Source: Segatella copri
GTDB taxonomy: Bacteria > Bacteroidota > Bacteroidia > Bacteroidales > Bacteroidaceae
DNA: 64,000 nucleotides
Direction of reading: 5' to 3'
NCBI RefSeq assembly: GCF_019127135.1
Contig: NZ_JAHOEA010000002.1
Span: 62,001 to 126,000, forward strand
The translations under genes and the position numbers were made by a program. Positions 16,794-24,847 of this stretch are shown here, piece by piece. Positions within the stretch are counted from its first letter, which is position 1. Each line of letters begins with the position of its first letter. The notes beneath the pieces are model-generated. The model ran no database searches. It was given only the letters and a program-made list of their open reading frames with translations, and was not told the origin of the DNA.

Positions 16794-18519
16794 CATTTGC
16801 TGCATCAATCCATCCCTGGATGTCATCAACAGAAGGCTTCTCGTAGCCGAGCTTGTACTTCTTGTTGATTTCTCCAATCTTCTGCTGCAAGCCTTGTGCT
16901 TTTTCTTCACGGATATCAGAGATGAGGTTGAAGCCTGCCTTGCGGAGCACGTATGCCCAATCCTCTGGCACGCCAATCTCTGCCCATTCCTTGATGGTGC
17001 TCTGTGGCATCTTCTTCTCTGGCTTCATCTGTGGGAAGAACAGTACCTCCTGAATGAAGGTCTTGCCTGTCATCAGCATTACCAAACGGTCGATACCGAT
17101 ACCGATACCTGATGTTGGAGGCATACCATACTGGAGGGCACGGAGGAAGTCCTGATCGATGATCATCGCCTCATCATCTCCCTTGTCGGCAAGCTTCATC
17201 TGGTCGATGAAACGCTCTTCCTGGTCGATTGGGTCGTTGAGCTCAGAGTATGCATTGGCAAGCTCCTTACCGTTAACCATCAGCTCGAAACGCTCGGTCA
17301 AGCCTGGCTTAGAACGGTGCATCTTGGTCAATGGAGACATCTCTACAGGATAGTCGGTGATGAAGGTTGGCTGGAGGAAGGTTCCCTCGCAGAACTCGCC
17401 GAAGAGCTCGTCAATCAACTTACCCTTACCCATAGTCTCATCTACATCCATGCCCTTCTCCTTGCAGAATGCGCGGATCTCTTCCTCGGTCTTGCCGTTG
17501 CAGTCGAAACCGGTCTTCTCCTTGATGGCATCGAGGATAGGCAGACGGCGATATGGAGCCTTGAAGCTGATGATGTTGCCATCAATCTCGCGCTCTGGCT
17601 TGCCGTTTACGGCGATACAGATAGTTTCGAGCAACTTCTCTGTGAAAGCCATCATCCAGTTGTAGTCCTTGTACTGAACATAAAGCTCCATACAGGTAAA
17701 CTCAGGGTTGTGGTTACGGTCCATACCCTCGTTGCGGAAGTTCTTGCCGATTTCATAAACACCCTCGAAACCACCTACGATGAGGCGCTTCAGGTAGAGC
17801 TCGGTAGCGATACGCATGTACATATCCTGGTCGAGCGCATTGAAGTGGGTGATGAATGGACGGGCAGAAGCACCACCGGCAATGCTCTGAAGGGTAGGAG
17901 TCTCTACCTCTGTATAACCAGCGTTGTCGAGTACGCTGCGCAGAGTGCGGAGCACGGTAGCACGCTGCAGGAAGGTCTCCTTTACGCCATCATTAACGAT
18001 GAGGTCAACGTAGCGCTGGCGGTAACGCAACTCAGGATCATCGAACTTGTCGTAAGCCACGCCATCCTTGTACTTCACGATAGGGAGTGGTTTCAAGCTC
18101 TTAGAGAGCAGGCACAATTCCTTGGCGTGAACAGATATCTCGCCAGTCTGTGTACGGAATACAAAACCCTTTATACCGATAAAGTCACCGATATCGAGGA
18201 GTTTCTTGAAAACAGTATTATAAAGGTCCTTGTTCTCGTCTGGACAAATCTCGTCGCGGGCGATATAGACCTGGATTCTTCCCTTTGAGTCCTGCAACTC
18301 AGCAAAGCTGGCTTTACCCATCACGCGGCGACCCATCATACGTCCGGCGATAACAACCTGGCGTGGCTCGTCCTCGTCCTTGAATTCAGCTTTGATATCA
18401 GTGCTGAATGCATTGGTTGGAAACTCTGCTGCTGGGTATGGGTCGATGCCCATCTCGCGCAATGTCTGAAGACTCTGTCTGCGAACGATTTCCTGTTCGC
18501 TAAGCTCTAAAATGTTCAT
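16789..18519 (-). CDS. lysS: Lysine--tRNA ligase, class II
   Basis: 576 residues, longer than the 505-residue E. coli enzyme because of a C-terminal extension after about 505. OB-fold anticodon domain at about 55-165 ([21 protein letters not shown]). Class II motif 2 is [20 protein letters not shown] (about 263) and motif 3 [15 protein letters not shown] (about 478). Charges tRNA-Lys. The extension ([20 protein letters not shown]) is a helical tail I believe is seen in Bacteroidetes LysRS. It leads the series that continues into gpsA and pgi. A -7 box TATTTTTG lies about 40 bp upstream. Confidence 0.96.
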   Translation of the reverse strand: MNILELSEQEIVRRQSLQTLREMGIDPYPAAEFPTNAFSTDIKAEFKDEDEPRQVVIAGRMMGRRVMGKASFAELQDSKGRIQVYIARDEICPDENKDLYNTVFKKLLDIGDFIGIKGFVFRTQTGEISVHAKELCLLSKSLKPLPIVKYKDGVAYDKFDDPELRYRQRYVDLIVNDGVKETFLQRATVLRTLRSVLDNAGYTEVETPTLQSIAGGASARPFITHFNALDQDMYMRIATELYLKRLIVGGFEGVYEIGKNFRNEGMDRNHNPEFTCMELYVQYKDYNWMMAFTEKLLETICIAVNGKPEREIDGNIISFKAPYRRLPILDAIKEKTGFDCNGKTEEEIRAFCKEKGMDVDETMGKGKLIDELFGEFCEGTFLQPTFITDYPVEMSPLTKMHRSKPGLTERFELMVNGKELANAYSELNDPIDQEERFIDQMKLADKGDDEAMIIDQDFLRALQYGMPPTSGIGIGIDRLVMLMTGKTFIQEVLFFPQMKPEKKMPQSTIKEWAEIGVPEDWAYVLRKAGFNLISDIREEKAQGLQQKIGEINKKYKLGYEKPSVDDIQGWIDAANA

Positions 18520-18670
18520 ATTCTATTCAGATATATCTTTTATTTTCTTATTTTTGGTGCAAAAATACAAAATAAATCTGAACTATATGCCGTTTTTTAT
18601 GTTTTTTATTATTAAAGAAAGGAAAAGGTATGTAAAGTTTGCCCTTCATCAAATAAAAAGTGCGATAAAT

Positions 18671-18701
18671 TTTGTTTTCTCTGAAGAAAGTCTTACCTTT
18701 G
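18671..18701 (+). promoter_or_regulatory. Promoter of the menaquinone gene row
   Basis: TTTG at 18671-18674, 19 bp, then TACCTTTG at 18694-18701. It fits the Bacteroidetes consensus and sits about 90 bp ahead of the thioesterase start at 18792. Confidence 0.75.
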
Positions 18702-18791
18702 CGTTGAATTTACTAGAAACATACTTTGGAGCGAGGAGGAAACGAATGGCTCTGAATCAATAACAAAATACGAGAAATAGGAGAAAATAAG

Positions 18792-19232
18792 ATGAACATA
18801 GATGAATTAGTAAAAAGAATCAGCAAGACTGATGGATTATCCAAGACGCTTGGAATGCATTTTATTTCTACCCCTGAGCCTGATACGCTTCAGGCAACGA
18901 TGAAGGTAGATGAGCGTAATCGCCAACCTTTCGGTTTCTTGAGTGGAGGTGCTTCTTTGGCTCTTGCCGAGAATGTGGCGGGTATCGGTTCCCTGGCGCT
19001 CTGTCCGGGACAGATTGCCGTGGGCATCAACGTGAGCGGTACTCATGTCCAGGCGGTCAGCGAGGGCGATACGGTTACTGCCTTTGGCAAGATTGTGCAC
19101 AAGGGCAGAACCTTGCATACCTGGCAGGTGGATATCAAGAATACGGCTGGTGAGGTAATCTGTACCGTACAGGTAACCAACTATGTGTTCACTCCCAAAA
19201 AAGATAATCCGAAAAAAGGGGGCAGAAACTAA
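18792..19232 (+). CDS. menI: Hotdog-fold thioesterase, probable DHNA-CoA hydrolase
   Basis: 146 residues of the PaaI/YdiI hotdog type. The key segment is GFLSGGASLALAENVAG (about 47-63), where the Glu is the catalytic acid seen in YdiI; the usual His before GGAS is Ser here. It is likely to hydrolyse 1,4-dihydroxy-2-naphthoyl-CoA to free the naphthoate for menaquinone synthesis. The evidence for that substrate is position: menF follows 3 bp later, then menD and menB. The fold is certain, the substrate is inference. Confidence 0.85.
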   Translation: MNIDELVKRISKTDGLSKTLGMHFISTPEPDTLQATMKVDERNRQPFGFLSGGASLALAENVAGIGSLALCPGQIAVGINVSGTHVQAVSEGDTVTAFGKIVHKGRTLHTWQVDIKNTAGEVICTVQVTNYVFTPKKDNPKKGGRN

Positions 19233-19235
19233 GGT

Positions 19236-20414
19236 ATGATAGCTTTTGCGTATTATCGTCTGCCTTATCTGCACCATGCTACCTATGTGGCTCAGCATGA
19301 GGGAGAACCTGAGGTGCTCTCTTCTGTGGCAGAACTGAATGGTAAGGAAGGTTTCGTGATTGCTCCTTTCGCGCCGTCCTGCAAATGTCCTGTGGTGCTG
19401 ATGCATCCGGATGAATGTAAACTGATCTCTACCGAGGGGGCTGAAAATGCATCGCGATGCGGTACTTCCTACGTCGGGATGCAGCAGAATTTACATCGTG
19501 ACGCAGCAGAATCTACGTCGGGACATAATTTTGAAGCCTATGCAAGGGAGTTTGAATGCTTTCACCGGCAGCTCTCTGAAGGTAAATTCAGCAAGATTGT
19601 TCTTGCGAGAAAACTGCGTATTCAGAGTCATCGGCAGCCTTTTGAATCTGTCTTGACTTCAGTTGTGCAAGATGCCGGCAAGACTTTAGCTGTGCAGAAT
19701 ACAGCCAATGCTTCAGTTGTGCAGGATGCAGACTCTTTAAAGGCTCTGTTTCTGAAGACCTGCCGGATGTATCCCCGTCTTTTTGTAGCCTTGGTTTATA
19801 CACCCAAATCGGGTATATGGCTGATGGCTACCCCTGAAATACTGCTTAAAGGTGAACAGAATCAGATGGTAACCATGTCGCTGGCAGGCACCCAGAAGGC
19901 AGAACCTTCCAAGACCGTAGCCGATTATCCGGTAGAAGGGGTAGAATGGTCGGAGAAGAACAGAGAGGAACAGCAGTATGTAACCGATTATATCGAGGAT
20001 TGCATCAAGGCCTTTTCGGATGATTATCAGAAGAAGGGACCTTATACCACGATGGCTGCTAATCTCTATCATCTCCGTACCGACATCGCTTTCCGTCTGC
20101 ATGATACGGGGCGTTTGGGCGATGTGCTCGATGCCTTATATCCTACGCCTGCCGTCTGTGGAATACCGAAGGATGAAGCTCGCCGGTTTATCCTCCAGCA
20201 TGAACATCAGTCGCGCAAATACTACAGTGGTTTTGTTGGACCGATTTCGCCGAAAGGAAAGACGCATCTCTATGTTTCCCTGCGCTGCATGAACATCCTG
20301 GATGACGGTTCCTGCGAACTCTATGCCGGAGGCGGATTGCTGAAGGAGAGCGAGATGGAGAAGGAGTGGAAGGAAACTGAAGCTAAGATGCTGACCATCC
20401 TGTCGGTCCTGTAA
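19236..20414 (+). CDS. menF: Isochorismate synthase (MenF/EntC type) with repeat insertions
   Basis: 392 residues of the chorismate-binding family. Core motifs: FSKIVLARKLRI (about 117), PEILLKG and MSLAGTQK (about 200), the ADYPVEGVEWSEKNREEQQYV stretch split around residue 235, HLRTDI (about 270), PTPAVCGIPKDEA (about 305) and YSGFVGP plus YAGGGLL near the C-terminus. Converts chorismate to isochorismate, the first step to menaquinone. Two stretches look inserted: residues about 70-97, coded by a 22-bp array, and about 141-167, where nine-residue units SVVQDAGKT, LAVQNTANA, SVVQDADSL repeat. Both keep the frame open and avoid core motifs, so the enzyme may still work. Confidence 0.9.
   Translation: MIAFAYYRLPYLHHATYVAQHEGEPEVLSSVAELNGKEGFVIAPFAPSCKCPVVLMHPDECKLISTEGAENASRCGTSYVGMQQNLHRDAAESTSGHNFEAYAREFECFHRQLSEGKFSKIVLARKLRIQSHRQPFESVLTSVVQDAGKTLAVQNTANASVVQDADSLKALFLKTCRMYPRLFVALVYTPKSGIWLMATPEILLKGEQNQMVTMSLAGTQKAEPSKTVADYPVEGVEWSEKNREEQQYVTDYIEDCIKAFSDDYQKKGPYTTMAANLYHLRTDIAFRLHDTGRLGDVLDALYPTPAVCGIPKDEARRFILQHEHQSRKYYSGFVGPISPKGKTHLYVSLRCMNILDDGSCELYAGGGLLKESEMEKEWKETEAKMLTILSVL
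19446..19525 (+). repeat. 22-bp repeat array inside menF
   Basis: Units begin at 19446, 19468, 19490 and 19512 on an exact 22-bp step. Units two and three share the half ending GCAGCAGAA, and units two and four share CTACGTCGGGA. Since 22 is not a multiple of three, each unit is read in a different frame, so this is a DNA repeat and not a protein repeat. Confidence 0.8.
19657..19737 (+). repeat. 27-bp repeat array inside menF
   Basis: Three 27-bp units at 19657, 19684 and 19711, each starting CTTYAGYTGTGCA. Being a multiple of three, it codes for three similar nine-residue units. Period equals that of the array at 823-900, but the sequence differs. Confidence 0.8.
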
Positions 20415-20521
20415 AGGTCTTGCAGAGAAATGATAGGGATTCATTCTGATTTTATAATACTAAAAGACAAAGGTTCTTCAAGAATCTGAAAACATAAAAA
20501 TAACCTAAAAATTTAGGTGAA

Positions 20522-22330
20522 ATGTATAGCAATAAAGAAAACGTCAATATTTTGACAAGCTTACTGGTAGCGCATGGTGTTCGCCATGCTGTGGTGTGTC
20601 CGGGCAGCAGAAATGCAGCCATAGTTCATAATCTCAACGAGTGTGAAGACATCACTTGCTATCCTGTAACCGATGAACGTAGCGCCGGCTTCCAAGCTCT
20701 TGGACTTTCTATGGCTGAAGGTTATCAGCCTGTCGTAGTGTGTGTGACTTCAGGTTCTGCATTGCTCAATCTTTATCCGGCAGTAGCTGAGGCTTATTAT
20801 CAGCAAATCCCGCTCATAGTGATTTCTGCCGACAGACCGGCACAGTGGATCAACCAGTTGGATGGTCAGACGCTTCCTCAGCCTGATGCTTTGGGGCAGA
20901 TGGTAAGAAAAGCGGTATCTCTGCCAGAAGTGTTAGAAGGTGAGCAGCAGGAAGAGATGCATTGGTATTGCAACCGGTTGGTCAACGAAGCGCTGTTGAA
21001 AAGCATGGGGCGGGTAAAGGGACCTGTACACATCAATGTACCTATCTCTGAGCCTTTCTATTCGTTTACGAAAGAAGCTTTGCCCGTTGAGCGCAAGATA
21101 GAGGTTGCTTACTGCAGGGCAAATATTGACACATTTGATGAGACCCCTTTTGAATGTGTGTTAAAAGCCAAACGTCCATTGTTGGTAATAGGACAGTTGG
21201 ACAATACCGAAAAATATGTAGACTTGTTGGCTTATATTGACCGAATGCCTATATTATGGGAATCTCTGGCAATGCCACCTTATCTATATAAGGTTCAGGA
21301 AGAACTGGGAGAAGATTGGAATAAAACCACCTTGTATGGCGCTTTCGAGAATTTGCTGGATGAAATAAAGGACGATGAAAGATTCCGTCCTGACCTGGTG
21401 ATTTATATAGGTGGACATATTGTGAGCAAGAAGCTGAAATCTTATCTGCGTTCGCTTAAAGGAGTTGAGCAGATAAGAATTTCGCAAGAGGCTGATATCG
21501 AAGATACGTTCATGCATCTTACTAAAGTGATGGATTTGCCAAACAGTGATGCTATGTCATGGTTGGGTAATTTTGGCTGGCACAACCACTGGGAGGATTA
21601 TCGCAAATTGTGGATGGATGCGTTGGCTAAAAGCTATGAACGCAAAGAGAACTTCAAGCCTGAGTTCAGCAGTCTGGCTACCGTAAAGGAATTCTTCAGC
21701 CAGCTTCAGAAGGTTGAGCCTCAGGATTTCAAAGCGTTCACCTTAGGCGGTAAAGATGCTCAGGACGATGGTATCTATGACCGCAAATTCGATACATTCC
21801 TTCCAGGTATGATGAGCAGCGTCTTCTCGGGCAACAGTTCTGCCATCCGGTTGATGAATCAGTATGCCGACCGTCATGTTTACTGCAATCGTGGTGTGAA
21901 CGGCATAGAAGGTTCTCTTTCTACGGCTGTAGGTTTCTCAATGTGCAAGAATGGGGCTGATAAGCATGTATACTGCGTTCTCGGCGACCTGAGTTTCTTC
22001 TATGACCAGAATGCGCTCTGGAATAGAAATCTGAACGGCAAGCTCCGTATCATCGTGCTCAATAATGGTGGCGGTGCCATCTTTGGCAAGTTCCAGGGAT
22101 TAAAGGAGAGTCAGGCTCGCGAAGAAATGGTAATGGCAAAGCATCATGCAACGGCTGAAGGAATCTGTAGTCAGAATGACGTAAAGTATCTTGCAGCTCA
22201 TACGATGGTAGAGATGGAACAGGGCATCAGCCAATTGATTCATGCCGAGAGCGAGCGCCCGATGCTCCTGGAGATTTTCACCGATATGGATGTAGATAAC
22301 GAGATGCTGGAAGCCATCCAGAAGTGCTGA
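20522..22330 (+). CDS. menD: SEPHCHC synthase
   Basis: 602 residues, thiamine-diphosphate enzyme. N-terminal region has VCPGSRNAAIVHNL (about 25) and DERSAGFQALGLS with the catalytic Glu (about 53). The C-terminal thiamine site reads YCVLGDLSFFYDQNALWN...LNNGGGAIFG (about 483-525). Makes 2-succinyl-5-enolpyruvyl-6-hydroxy-3-cyclohexene-1-carboxylate from isochorismate and 2-oxoglutarate. The gap from menF is 107 bp and ends with the palindrome ACCTAAAAATTTAGGT at 20503-20518, which might be a local regulatory or mRNA element. No clear -7 box is seen, so it is likely part of the menaquinone message. Confidence 0.95.
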   Translation: MYSNKENVNILTSLLVAHGVRHAVVCPGSRNAAIVHNLNECEDITCYPVTDERSAGFQALGLSMAEGYQPVVVCVTSGSALLNLYPAVAEAYYQQIPLIVISADRPAQWINQLDGQTLPQPDALGQMVRKAVSLPEVLEGEQQEEMHWYCNRLVNEALLKSMGRVKGPVHINVPISEPFYSFTKEALPVERKIEVAYCRANIDTFDETPFECVLKAKRPLLVIGQLDNTEKYVDLLAYIDRMPILWESLAMPPYLYKVQEELGEDWNKTTLYGAFENLLDEIKDDERFRPDLVIYIGGHIVSKKLKSYLRSLKGVEQIRISQEADIEDTFMHLTKVMDLPNSDAMSWLGNFGWHNHWEDYRKLWMDALAKSYERKENFKPEFSSLATVKEFFSQLQKVEPQDFKAFTLGGKDAQDDGIYDRKFDTFLPGMMSSVFSGNSSAIRLMNQYADRHVYCNRGVNGIEGSLSTAVGFSMCKNGADKHVYCVLGDLSFFYDQNALWNRNLNGKLRIIVLNNGGGAIFGKFQGLKESQAREEMVMAKHHATAEGICSQNDVKYLAAHTMVEMEQGISQLIHAESERPMLLEIFTDMDVDNEMLEAIQKC

Positions 22331-22395
22331 TAGATGACTTATAAGAAACTATAACTGATAGTTCTGTCAAAAAAATAAGATAGTAAGTAATCATA

Positions 22396-22427
22396 AAGTT
22401 CAAAGTTCAAAATTCAAAGTTCAAAGT
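22396..22427 (+). repeat. GTTCAAA heptamer leader before menB
   Basis: Preceded by CATAA, the 7-bp units GTTCAAA, GTTCAAA, ATTCAAA, GTTCAAA run up to the menB start. The same module in the same orientation lies directly before purM and purC. Confidence 0.85.
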
Positions 22428-22433
22428 AATAAA

Positions 22434-23255
22434 ATGAGAGAATGGAAAAAGATAGAAGGTTTTGATTTCAAGGAAATCATCTTCGAGGAGTATAATCATA
22501 TCGCTAAGATTACCATCAACCGTGAGCGCTATCGTAATGCTTTCACACCGTTGACCACTTGGGAGATGGCGCAGGCATTCAACTATTGCCGCGACTGTCT
22601 GGATATCCGTGTGGTCATCCTGACGGGTGCTGGTGATAAGGCATTCTGTGCAGGTGGCGACATGCATGTAAAGGGCCGCGGCGGTTATGTTGGTAATGAT
22701 GGTGTACCTCGCTTGAATGTGCTTGATGTACAGATGCAGATTCGTCGTTTGCCAAAGCCGGTCATCGCTATGGTAAATGGTTATGCCATCGGTGGCGGAC
22801 ATGTGCTTCATGTGATGTGCGACCTGACTATTGCTTCAGAGAATGCTATCTTCGGACAGACCGGTCCTAAGGTGGGAAGTTTTGATGCCGGTTTCGGTTC
22901 TTCTTATCTGGCACGAATGGTGGGACAAAAGAAGGCACGCGAAATCTGGTTCCTCTGCAAGCAGTATTCTGCCAAGGAGGCTGAACAGATGGGAATGGTT
23001 AATAAGGTAGTGCCTCTCGACCAGTTGGAAGATACCTGTGTAGAGTGGGCTGAAATCATGATGGAGCGTTCGCCTCTGGCACTCCGTATGATCAAGGCTG
23101 GCTTGAATGCCGAACTGGATGGTCAGGCTGGTATTCAGGAGTTGGCTGGCGATGCCACCATGCTCTATTATACGATGGATGAGGCCCAGGAGGGCGGCAA
23201 GGCGTTCCTTGAGAAGCGCAAGCCTCGCTTCGAGGATTATCCTCAGTTCCCATAA
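22434..23255 (+). CDS. menB: 1,4-dihydroxy-2-naphthoyl-CoA synthase
   Basis: 273 residues of the crotonase fold. [13 protein letters not shown] (about 68-80) gives the oxyanion region; [20 protein letters not shown] (about 121) and [20 protein letters not shown] (about 142-161) are MenB signatures. The QTG sequence fits the bicarbonate-dependent type. Cyclises o-succinylbenzoyl-CoA in menaquinone synthesis. The intervening enzymes MenC and MenE are not in this window, so the pathway is split over the genome. Confidence 0.95.
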   Translation: MREWKKIEGFDFKEIIFEEYNHIAKITINRERYRNAFTPLTTWEMAQAFNYCRDCLDIRVVILTGAGDKAFCAGGDMHVKGRGGYVGNDGVPRLNVLDVQMQIRRLPKPVIAMVNGYAIGGGHVLHVMCDLTIASENAIFGQTGPKVGSFDAGFGSSYLARMVGQKKAREIWFLCKQYSAKEAEQMGMVNKVVPLDQLEDTCVEWAEIMMERSPLALRMIKAGLNAELDGQAGIQELAGDATMLYYTMDEAQEGGKAFLEKRKPRFEDYPQFP

Positions 23256-23277
23256 TTTCATCAGCTATAAACAATAA

Positions 23278-23316
23278 AAACCTCGGAAGAAGCATAAAAG
23301 CAATCTTCCGAGGTTT
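23278..23316. terminator. Bidirectional terminator between menB and queF
   Basis: Perfect 13-bp inverted repeat AAACCTCGGAAGA / TCTTCCGAGGTTT with A-run before and T-run after, between convergent genes. Confidence 0.88.
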
Positions 23317-23323
23317 CTTGTTT

Positions 23324-23779
23324 TTATTCGTGAGTAGCGAATCTCTGTTCTGCCAGTTTCTCGTATTTGGTGCCTGGCTTGCCATAGTTGGCATACGGCC
23401 AGATGCTGATGCCGCCACGAGGAGTAAAGATGCCTGTCACCTCTATATATTTAGGGTCCATCAGCTTGATGAGATCCTTCATGATGATGTTCACGCAGTC
23501 TTCATGGAAGTCGCCATGATTGCGGAAACTGAAGAGATAAAGTTTCAGACTCTTGCTCTCTACCATCTTTACGTCAGGAATATAGCTGATGCGAATCTCT
23601 GCGAAATCTGGCTGACCCGTAATAGGGCAGAGCGATGTAAACTCAGGGCAGTTGAAACGTACCCAGTAATCATTGCCAGGATGCTTGTTCACGAAAGTTT
23701 CGAGCACCTCTGGCGCATAATCCATTTTATATGTAGTCTTGGCACCTAATGCCTGAAGACCGTCTTCTTTTCTATCCAC
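23324..23779 (-). CDS. queF: NADPH-dependent 7-cyano-7-deazaguanine reductase
   Basis: 151 residues, the short single-domain (type I) Que[15 protein letters not shown] (about 49-62) holds the nucleophilic Cys and the active-site Asp; [21 protein letters not shown] (split near residue 80) is the QueF signature. Reduces preQ0 to preQ1 for queuosine in tRNA. It follows a queuosine-precursor transporter gene by 40 bp on the same strand, so the pair forms a queuosine unit. No queC, queD or queE is in the window. Confidence 0.96.
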   Translation of the reverse strand: MDRKEDGLQALGAKTTYKMDYAPEVLETFVNKHPGNDYWVRFNCPEFTSLCPITGQPDFAEIRISYIPDVKMVESKSLKLYLFSFRNHGDFHEDCVNIIMKDLIKLMDPKYIEVTGIFTPRGGISIWPYANYGKPGTKYEKLAEQRFATHE

Positions 23780-23819
23780 GCTTGGTAATGTTTTAATGTT
23801 TGATATTTACTGATGTCTT

Positions 23820-24512
23820 TTAGCCGAGGCTGAAGATCTTGAATACATTGTAGGAGATGTTGTTGTCGTATACATCTTCACCTTCATGCTTCTTCACGTA
23901 TTTCACTACACGGATGGTCAGAGGCAATACCACAATCTCGTAGGCTGTCTTCAGTATCACCTGCCAGAGCATGAGCCAAGGCAATTCTGATGCAGGCACC
24001 ACACCGCCCAGGGCAAGTGGGAAGAAGATAAGACTGTCGCAACTCTCACCTGCAATGGTACTGAGGATGGCACGGGCAGAGAAATGCTTGCCACCATCGC
24101 GGATTTTCATCACGCTCATTACATAAGCATTGGCAAACGAACCGATGATGAAGGCTACGAAAGAGGCTGCTGCAATGCGGGGTGCCAGACCGAAGATGGC
24201 ATGAAAACCGGCATCGTTGGTCCAATAAGGTGCTGCTGGAATCACATCGCAGATAGCACCCAGCGCCACGAAGAAGAAGTTCATCGCAAAGCCGGTCCAT
24301 ATCAACAGACGCGCTTTCTGATAGCCCCATACTTCGCATACCACATCATTGATGATGTAGCTTACAGGGAATACGATGAGTCCACCGGTAAGGGAAACTG
24401 GCCCGAAGGCGATTTGCTTTGTTTCGAGTACGTTTGCTGCAATCAGGCAAACGCAGAAGAGGATGCTGAAAAGCATAAACAGCACGCTCACTTGAGTTTT
24501 TTTCTTGTCCAT
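23820..24512 (-). CDS. Queuosine precursor transporter (YhhQ/DUF165 family)
   Basis: 230 residues, about six membrane segments. Features of the family are GGLIVFPVSYIINDVVCEVWG (split around residue 52) and GESCDSLIFFPLA (about 160). YhhQ-type proteins import preQ0/preQ1, which agrees with the adjacent queF. I use the ATG at 24512; the nine-codon longer form would begin with TTG at 24539. A full consensus promoter lies about 75 bp upstream. Confidence 0.9.
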   Translation of the reverse strand: MDKKKTQVSVLFMLFSILFCVCLIAANVLETKQIAFGPVSLTGGLIVFPVSYIINDVVCEVWGYQKARLLIWTGFAMNFFFVALGAICDVIPAAPYWTNDAGFHAIFGLAPRIAAASFVAFIIGSFANAYVMSVMKIRDGGKHFSARAILSTIAGESCDSLIFFPLALGGVVPASELPWLMLWQVILKTAYEIVVLPLTIRVVKYVKKHEGEDVYDNNISYNVFKIFSLG

Positions 24513-24584
24513 TTTCTTGTTTTTTACGAGGTTTACCAAGCACTCGGGTTATTGAATATGATGATTCTTTTCTGAAATCGGCTG

Positions 24585-24616
24585 CAAAATTACAACATTT
24601 CTTCCTAATAGCCAAA
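24585..24616 (-). promoter_or_regulatory. Promoter of the queuosine unit
   Basis: On the minus strand TTTG, exactly 20 bp, TAATTTTG. Full Bacteroidetes consensus, about 75 bp from the transporter start. Confidence 0.82.
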
Positions 24617-24634
24617 TATTTGGGCAAAAAAAAT

Positions 24635-24667
24635 GGCTCCAAATACTAATCACTAGCACTTGGAGCC
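24635..24667 (-). terminator. Terminator of the phosphate transporter gene
   Basis: GGCTCCAA / TTGGAGCC stem with a 17-nt loop; on the minus strand it is followed by A then eight T, a strong intrinsic terminator. Confidence 0.85.
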
Positions 24668-24847
24668 CTTATCTAACTAAAAACCTAAAACTTTCTAAAA
24701 CTAAACCTAACAATCTTAACCTATGAGAAACTAACCTTTTCAGATTATATTGTGATAGCGAAATAACACTCTTGTTATCCGCTGTCATCTGTCATCATGC
24801 AACAGATATACCAAAAAGTAGTTTCGTGACAAGATGTCAGTGTTTTT

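Larger units (their letters stand above)
24513..24847. other. Gap with promoter and terminator between PiT gene and queuosine unit
   Basis: It contains the minus-strand promoter at 24585-24616 and the minus-strand terminator at 24635-24667. The remaining 24668-24847 would be an unusually long 180-nt 3' untranslated region of the phosphate transporter mRNA, with no structure that I can identify. Confidence 0.6.

Noticed and set aside
17317-18288. 323-codon plus-strand frame
   Set aside because: Antisense of lysS, whose class II motifs are intact.
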